NCBI GenBank assembly: GCA_946055365.1
Contig: CAMGFM010000024.1
Location: 1-10,798 of the forward strand
From: an uncultured Prevotella sp.
GTDB taxonomy: Bacteria > Bacteroidota > Bacteroidia > Bacteroidales > Bacteroidaceae
DNA: 10,798 nucleotides
Direction: 5' to 3'
The notes beneath the pieces were generated by a model. It had not been told where the DNA came from. It made no database searches and was given only the letters and a program-made list of their open reading frames with translations. A program made the translations under genes and the position numbers. Positions 6,042 to 10,798 of the stretch are shown here, piece after piece; positions within the stretch are counted from its first letter, which is position 1; each line of letters starts with the position of its first letter.

Positions 6042-8882
6042 CTATTTCACCACCTTTCTGCCATTGACGACATATATACCCTTGGGAGCATCGTCAAGGC
6101 TCTGCCACTTGCGTCCGTTGAGGTCATAGATGCCACGGATGCCATGCTGGCTGTCGCCATGCACAGACTCGATGCCCGTAACGGCGGACACCGCCATCAC
6201 AGACGACGGCAACGACATGCTATTGCCGTCATGTCCATACACACGATAGTAGTAGACATCGGCGGCAGGAAGCCCCGTGACGGCATAGCTGGTCACGTTG
6301 CCCACATCAACAGCGTCAAACGACGGCAGAGGAGTGTAGATGTTGTGTCCGCCATAGCGTATGGTGATGTCGTCGACGGCAAGTGCGCCACTGCCAATGC
6401 GATGATAGATGAGACGCACGGCACGACAGCCACGCGGCAGCAACGCCCCGTCAGCCGAAACAGCGTCGGTGGCTGCGGAAAGGGTGTAGACCGTGCCTGC
6501 CTGTGGGGCTGTGTCGGTGAGTTTAAGCTCGTCCACGCTGACCCAGTCGGCAGAACCGTTCACCATAGCGTCAATAGACACATAGTTCTCGCCACATGGG
6601 GCATTGCGCTCACGATACCAGAAGGAGAAGGTGCGTATGTCGCCCTCAAAGACCGCGCTTTCGATGTAGCTGTTGTCGGAAGACATGGACACAGAGGGGG
6701 CAGACTCGCCATAGGTGCCTGCCGCCGAGAGCGTCATCTTGCAGTTGGTAGACCATCCTGCGGGCATTGCCTTGAGTCCGCCAGTAAAGTCAACTACGGC
6801 AGACGATGGTTCGGAGAGCGTGGCAGTCATCACGTCAAGACGATAGGACTGTGCGCCGTCCATGGGCTGCCAGTTGGCGGTGAAGCCGTCGCTCCTGACA
6901 TCCGTGGCAGGCTCTGCCACAGGCGACATGTAGGCAAAGGTGGCAACGGGGGTGGTGACTGTCATGGGCTGCATGGCCTCACCTGTCATGCCGTCGCCCT
7001 GTGCCTTGACCGTGAAGTAATATGTGGTCTCGGGAGAGAGCCCCGTGACCTCGCACACCGTGCCTTCGACGCGGCAGGGATGGAAGCCGTCAACATAGTC
7101 ATTGCCGTCGGCAACGTCAAATGTCCACACGTCAACGCCATAATACCCTGCCCCGTCCACTGCGTCCCACTTGACGGTGAAGGCGATGGGCGTTACGTCG
7201 GTCACGCTGACACCCGTGACAGCCGGGAGAGAGGGTTTGCCGCCTGCAACCTTTATCGCTATCATGCCGCCTTTCTCTGTGATGGACGTGAGAGCTACTC
7301 CGCTGGGGTTGCCCTCGCTGTCGCGCAGCGACGGATGGGTGTCGTCGGTAAGCGAAGTGACGTTTGACGTGCCAGGAAAGGCATCGCCTGGGCGCGTGGA
7401 CTCGCCCGTCAGCCCGTCGGCAGGCAACACGGTCACGCCAGTGTGGAAGCCCGACGAGTTTACCTTGTTTGACACCCATAGGTCAGCGTCATAATTGATG
7501 TGCCACACCAGCAGCCCGTGACCGGGAAGATACTCGTCCCAGCCTGTCTGCTGGCGGTTTTCGAGAATGAGATATTCGTCCTCGTTCTCTGGAGTGGCTA
7601 TGCGCAGTGCCTTGCCCGTAAAGATATTGTCGAGCATGATGTCCCGCGGACTGCCGTCGATGTCCTCGGGAGACAGCCAGCCCAACGACATGCGCTCGTA
7701 TGCCGAGTAGGTGGGCGGCGTGTGGCCGTTGTTGCTGTGAGAACCTACGTCCATGATGCTCCATGTGCCCGGAGTCTCATAGCCAGAGTAGGACGTATCG
7801 TAGAGATCGGGGAAACCGAGTACATGCGTAAACTCATGACACACCGTGCCAATGCCCTCAAAATGCGGCTCGTTGATGCCTGTCGAGGGATTTACAACGT
7901 TGCGCAGCTCGCTGGAGCAGGCATAGCGGTTGACCTGCACGCCGTCAAAGTAATATTTATTGCCCGTTATGGCCTCTATCTCTGCGGCATGTTGCCACAC
8001 GGTGTAGGACTCTCCACCCGTGGCCTCGCCAAGTCCTGCATAGAACACATATATATTGTCTACCACGCCGTCCTTGTTACGGTCGTAGAGCGAGAAGTCT
8101 ATCTCCACGTCAAGCTGTTCGCACGCCTCAATCACCATGTTCCAGGCGTTAAGGTCGCCGCCCTGAAGGTTCTGTCCGTAGAAACTGATGTCCTTGCTCA
8201 TCTCTACAGGCCCATAAACATCAAAATTGAGGGAGAACTTGCCATTGGAGGCATCATAGAAATAGTCATGCACGCTGCCCGTGGCACCATCGTGGCTGAA
8301 GCCCTGGCTGTTGAGCATGTCGTCAAAGAGCTGCCGCGGGTCGTCAGACTCAAACTCCGTGGCACTGCCGTCGGCTGTTGTCTTTGGGAAGGTGACAAGC
8401 AGGGCGAGCGCACGCTGCTCCCCAGACGTGGGAAAAGCCACCCGTGACTGCACGCCCGACGGTTGCACGCCCGTCACACGCAGCGGACTTCCCGACGGAC
8501 GGCGCATGGCGCGTGCCATGTCGCCTATGCGGCGCAATGACGCTGTCTTGTCTATGCCTGCGACAAAGGCGCGCTCGGCCTCCGTGCGCCCTGACACGTC
8601 GCTTGCACGCATGGAGGAAGGCACAAGGCAATCCTTGTCAAAGGCCGCATAGTAAAACAGTCCGTCTCTCTGCACCAACGGCACACTGTCGGGCGAAAGA
8701 TAATAGTGAAAACGCTCGTCACCACACAGACGCACGGTGATGACGCTGCCGTCCTTCTGCACTACGCGCCTCAAAGAGGGGTCGGCAGGCACTGCTCCTG
8801 CCCTGACGCCGCCCGCCATGAGCAGCGCACAGGTGAATGTAGGGGCGAGACAACGCCCCAGAAATGACATGATATGCTTCAT
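6042..8882 (-). CDS. Secreted M6-family metalloprotease with FN3 and jelly-roll domains and T9SS-like tail
   Basis: This 946-residue zinc protease belongs to the immune inhibitor A-like M6 group. The signal peptide covers about 1-30. The catalytic domain (about 150-545) has HEFTHVLGFPD, with zinc ligands His349 and His353, catalytic Glu350 and third ligand Asp359, then SIMD at about 375-378 as a possible Met-turn. DRNKDGVVDN (267-276) looks like a calcium loop. An FN3 domain follows (about 551-650). A second FN3-like domain starts near 656 and appears to be interrupted by a jelly-roll (choice-of-anchor-J-like) domain at about 690-835. The C terminus (GIYDLNGRKW and GIYVVNGRKVVK) resembles a T9SS sorting tail. 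ATG 8882 is chosen over the in-frame GTG at 8939 because it begins the signal peptide and follows an A-rich leader. It is probably surface-bound or released and degrades host or dietary protein. The gene upstream encodes a similarly built protein. Confidence 0.92.
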   Translation of the reverse strand: MKHIMSFLGRCLAPTFTCALLMAGGVRAGAVPADPSLRRVVQKDGSVITVRLCGDERFHYYLSPDSVPLVQRDGLFYYAAFDKDCLVPSSMRASDVSGRTEAERAFVAGIDKTASLRRIGDMARAMRRPSGSPLRVTGVQPSGVQSRVAFPTSGEQRALALLVTFPKTTADGSATEFESDDPRQLFDDMLNSQGFSHDGATGSVHDYFYDASNGKFSLNFDVYGPVEMSKDISFYGQNLQGGDLNAWNMVIEACEQLDVEIDFSLYDRNKDGVVDNIYVFYAGLGEATGGESYTVWQHAAEIEAITGNKYYFDGVQVNRYACSSELRNVVNPSTGINEPHFEGIGTVCHEFTHVLGFPDLYDTSYSGYETPGTWSIMDVGSHSNNGHTPPTYSAYERMSLGWLSPEDIDGSPRDIMLDNIFTGKALRIATPENEDEYLILENRQQTGWDEYLPGHGLLVWHINYDADLWVSNKVNSSGFHTGVTVLPADGLTGESTRPGDAFPGTSNVTSLTDDTHPSLRDSEGNPSGVALTSITEKGGMIAIKVAGGKPSLPAVTGVSVTDVTPIAFTVKWDAVDGAGYYGVDVWTFDVADGNDYVDGFHPCRVEGTVCEVTGLSPETTYYFTVKAQGDGMTGEAMQPMTVTTPVATFAYMSPVAEPATDVRSDGFTANWQPMDGAQSYRLDVMTATLSEPSSAVVDFTGGLKAMPAGWSTNCKMTLSAAGTYGESAPSVSMSSDNSYIESAVFEGDIRTFSFWYRERNAPCGENYVSIDAMVNGSADWVSVDELKLTDTAPQAGTVYTLSAATDAVSADGALLPRGCRAVRLIYHRIGSGALAVDDITIRYGGHNIYTPLPSFDAVDVGNVTSYAVTGLPAADVYYYRVYGHDGNSMSLPSSVMAVSAVTGIESVHGDSQHGIRGIYDLNGRKWQSLDDAPKGIYVVNGRKVVK

Positions 8883-9012
8883 ATTGTTTTTTTCATTTGT
8901 TTCACAGTTCATTGTCTGTCGAAGACACGCGGCTTGCACGAGTCACGACCTTATGTTAAGTGCAGCCAAATCAGCCTTGCAGAAACTTCTCGGACATGCC
9001 AAGCGTAGCTGG

Positions 9013-9048
9013 GGCAAGGCGTGGCTCATGTAAAATGAGCTTTTTGCC
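9013..9048 (+). terminator. Terminator-like hairpin with T5 tract, antisense to the flanking genes
   Basis: GCTCAT (9024-9029) pairs with ATGAGC (9035-9040) around a 5-nt loop and is followed by TTTTT (9041-9045). An outer GGCAA/TTGCC pair (9013-9017 with 9044-9048) could extend it. The T tract lies on the plus strand, yet both flanking genes are on the minus strand. It would therefore stop a plus-strand (antisense) transcript, or it may be a leader structure for the metalloprotease. Confidence 0.35.
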
Positions 9049-9074
9049 AACCCCCGTTATGTCCTGCCACTCAT

Positions 9075-9152
9075 AAAGTGGCACTTTACATGCGCAAAAA
9101 GCCTTTTCACATGTGCGAAAGTGGCACTTTAGCAATGCAAAAGTGCCACTTC
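9075..9152. repeat. AAAGWGSCWCTTT palindromic cluster 3
   Basis: Exact copies lie at 9075-9087 and 9118-9130, and a 12-of-13 copy at 9140-9152. The last two form a perfect 12-bp stem (9119-9130 with 9140-9151) with a 9-nt loop. The first copy is self-complementary apart from its central base. The cluster lies about 42 nt 3' of the partial minus-strand gene ending at 9194, matching the 3' location of the other clusters. Confidence 0.75.
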
Positions 9153-9193
9153 TTACACCCTGCACACGTCATTCGCTGTTGACATCAAGCCGC

Positions 9194-10798
9194 CTATCTC
9201 ACGACCACCTTACGATTGGCACACACATACACGCCTGCGGGCAATGCCACGCAGCACGTGCCGTTGCCCTCATAGACCGTGCGACCGAGAGCGTCCACAA
9301 TGACCACACGCAAGGAGGCGGGTGCCTTTACGCTTATCACGCCCTTGCCTCCCCTCACGTCAACCGTGCCGTCGGCGGCTACGGAGCCTATGCCCGTAGC
9401 ACTGGGCATAACGGCAGGAGAGAGTATTGACTCGCCAGCGGTGTAGACCACCGACACGGCATAAGCGTGGTCGCCCTCGGGCATAGTCTCGCTCCACACG
9501 GTGCGGTCGATGGGCGCGTCGTTTAGCAGGATGCCGTCACGATAGACATTATAGCCCAGAAGCGAGAGCCCCGTTGACTTGCGCCTGTAGCTGATGTCGT
9601 CAAGATAGAGTATGTATTGGTCGTTTGACACGCATCTGATGGCAAACCTCCTCGCCTCATTGGGCAACGTGAAGCTATAGCTGGTCCATGCGCCCGGCAC
9701 GATGATGGTGCTGCCAATCTTGATGAAGTCGTCAGTACTGGTGCCGCCCTCCGAATAGAGCGTCTCTATGCTCTCGGCCGTGCCATAGGTGTAGTTGGCA
9801 GGACTCTTTGCCCAGAACTTCACGGTCTGTCCGCCCTCCACCTCTGGCGAGATGAGCCAGTCGTCATTGGCAGCCATATATCCCGAGGTAAACGCGGCAA
9901 GCACCTGTTTGCCAGAGTGGGTGTTCCATGTGCTGCCCGTCAGTCCCGCCGCAGAAGGCGAGAACACCTGCCAAGCCATAGCCTCTCCGGCGTTGGGATA
10001 GTCGATGTAGTTGCCGTGGCCGTCCTGTATGCCTGCGGTGAGGCGGCGGTCGCCGTCATAGAGAGTCCACTGTCCCACGTTGGTGATGGTAAATGCCGTG
10101 TAAGACTCGAAGTCTTCGGTCAGCTCCGAGGCCTGTCCCTCCTCCTCAAAGAGCGGCCTGTCCCAAGAGAGCGTGCATACGCCGTTGTCGCATGTGGCGT
10201 TTACCTTGCTTATGAAAGGCAAACCAGGCAGCACGGTCACGGTCACAGGCTCCGACACGTTGTCGTCGGCAGACCAGTCATCGGCAGTCACGATGCGCAC
10301 AGTGTATATGCTGTTCTCGGCAGCGTCAGAATTGGGCGTGTCGCAGAGCGTTATTTCCGTCTCAGTGTCGGGCTGCATCTCCGCGCCGTCGGCCCTTGCC
10401 ACCACCTTGCCGTCACGCAGCAGTTCCACAGTATAGTCACGTGCCGTCTCATGCCCCCTGTTGGCATAGGCAAAGCTAAACGTTACCGTCTCGCCCACCT
10501 TTACCTCACTTCTGTCTGCGGTCACTCGCAAGGCCCGCATGTCATGTGCGTGCCAGTCATACACCGACATGTTGTCTACATAAAGCACGTTCATCAGTTC
10601 AGGAGAGGCATCGGCAGTCGCCTGGAACTGCAGTTGCAGCGGGCCGCGTGACTTATAGTCAGAGAGAGGCACATAGTGGCATGTCCATCCGCTGCGCGCG
10701 TCGCCCTGCACATCGTTTTCCTCAAGGCGCAACACCTCCTCGCTGCTGCCCTGAGCGTCGCGCACGATCACCGAGAGCTGCGCCAGGGCATCGGCATG
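9194..10798 (-). CDS. Partial secreted protein: CARDB-like, choice-of-anchor-J, FN3 and T9SS-like tail (N terminus outside window)
   Basis: The frame stays open to the window edge (its first visible codons read HADALAQLS), so the GTG at 10771 is not a start and the gene continues upstream. 534 residues are visible. The first ~80 look like the end of a jelly-roll domain. About 88-190 is CARDB-like (VTADRSEVKVGETVTFSFAY), a beta-sandwich often found in surface proteins. About 225-404 is a choice-of-anchor-J/cleaved-adhesin-type domain (LTEDFESY, NDDWLISPEV, LYLDDISY), related to gingipain adhesin repeats. GYNVYRDGILLNDA and HAYAVSVVYTAGES then complete an FN3-like domain whose first strands precede the anchor-J domain. 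The C terminus (VVIVDALGRTVYEG, ending KVVVR) is a T9SS-like tail. An enzymatic domain may lie upstream of the window; a protease is possible but not visible. Confidence 0.87.
   Translation of the reverse strand, partial: HADALAQLSVIVRDAQGSSEEVLRLEENDVQGDARSGWTCHYVPLSDYKSRGPLQLQFQATADASPELMNVLYVDNMSVYDWHAHDMRALRVTADRSEVKVGETVTFSFAYANRGHETARDYTVELLRDGKVVARADGAEMQPDTETEITLCDTPNSDAAENSIYTVRIVTADDWSADDNVSEPVTVTVLPGLPFISKVNATCDNGVCTLSWDRPLFEEEGQASELTEDFESYTAFTITNVGQWTLYDGDRRLTAGIQDGHGNYIDYPNAGEAMAWQVFSPSAAGLTGSTWNTHSGKQVLAAFTSGYMAANDDWLISPEVEGGQTVKFWAKSPANYTYGTAESIETLYSEGGTSTDDFIKIGSTIIVPGAWTSYSFTLPNEARRFAIRCVSNDQYILYLDDISYRRKSTGLSLLGYNVYRDGILLNDAPIDRTVWSETMPEGDHAYAVSVVYTAGESILSPAVMPSATGIGSVAADGTVDVRGGKGVISVKAPASLRVVIVDALGRTVYEGNGTCCVALPAGVYVCANRKVVVR

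Larger units (their letters stand above)
8883..9193. other. Intergenic region between two secreted-protein genes
   Basis: This 311-nt region holds the palindromic cluster at 9075-9152, a hairpin at 9013-9048 and the A-rich leader of the metalloprotease gene next to 8882. I find no convincing gene and no clear TAnnTTTG element for the minus-strand metalloprotease. It may be transcribed from the upstream gene or from a promoter I cannot recognise. Confidence 0.5.

Noticed and set aside
6018..7367. 449-codon plus-strand ORF
   Set aside because: It is antisense to the metalloprotease; His/Arg/Gly-rich composition with no domain is typical of a shadow frame in GC-rich coding DNA.
7500..8447. 315-codon plus-strand ORF
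   Set aside because: It is antisense to the catalytic domain of the metalloprotease, including HEFTHVLGFPD, and has no family features.
9917..10651. 244-codon plus-strand ORF
   Set aside because: It is antisense to the partial anchor-J protein, with shadow-like composition.

Overview
The window looks like chromosomal DNA from a Prevotella-like member of the Bacteroidales. The reasons are: gene starts with A-rich leaders and no clear Shine-Dalgarno sequence, a TAnnTTTG-type -7 element, secreted proteins ending in short basic C-terminal tails of the type IX secretion (T9SS) kind, and families typical of the group (M6 metalloprotease, tandem SGNH hydrolase, CMD-cupin fusion). No rRNA, tRNA, transposase gene or CRISPR array is visible. 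The genus is an inference from style, not from a marker gene.

Left third, plus strand (1-4436): two diverged copies of a ~49-bp repeat spaced 98 bp apart, a hairpin with T-rich tail, a Bacteroidetes-type promoter and a ~290-nt leader without a convincing gene. Then comes an oxidoreductase cluster: a Tat-signal aldo/keto reductase broken by one in-frame TAA, an intact YqhD-like iron-type alcohol dehydrogenase, a small lipoprotein-like ORF overlapping it by ATGA, a MITE-like palindromic element between 19-bp direct repeats, and a secreted carboxymuconolactone decarboxylase-cupin fusion. The set suggests reductive handling of carbonyl compounds; the substrate is unknown.

Right two thirds, minus strand (4547-10798): three secreted proteins, in transcription order a partial CARDB/choice-of-anchor-J protein cut by the window edge, an M6-family metalloprotease with FN3 and jelly-roll-like domains, and a tandem SGNH hydrolase whose second half has lost its catalytic residues. 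The first two carry T9SS-like tails and are probably surface or released proteins acting on polymers outside the cell.

The most unusual signal is outside the genes. Three intergenic regions (about 3402-3487, 4396-4517 and 9075-9152) carry clusters of a short palindromic word with consensus AAAGWGSCWCTTT. Each cluster holds one perfect 12-bp stem with an 8-10 nt loop. The stems differ between clusters, but each change is matched by its pairing partner, which is covariation expected of a conserved structure. Each cluster lies at the 3' end of a gene, and in one case it supplies the last codons of the upstream protein.
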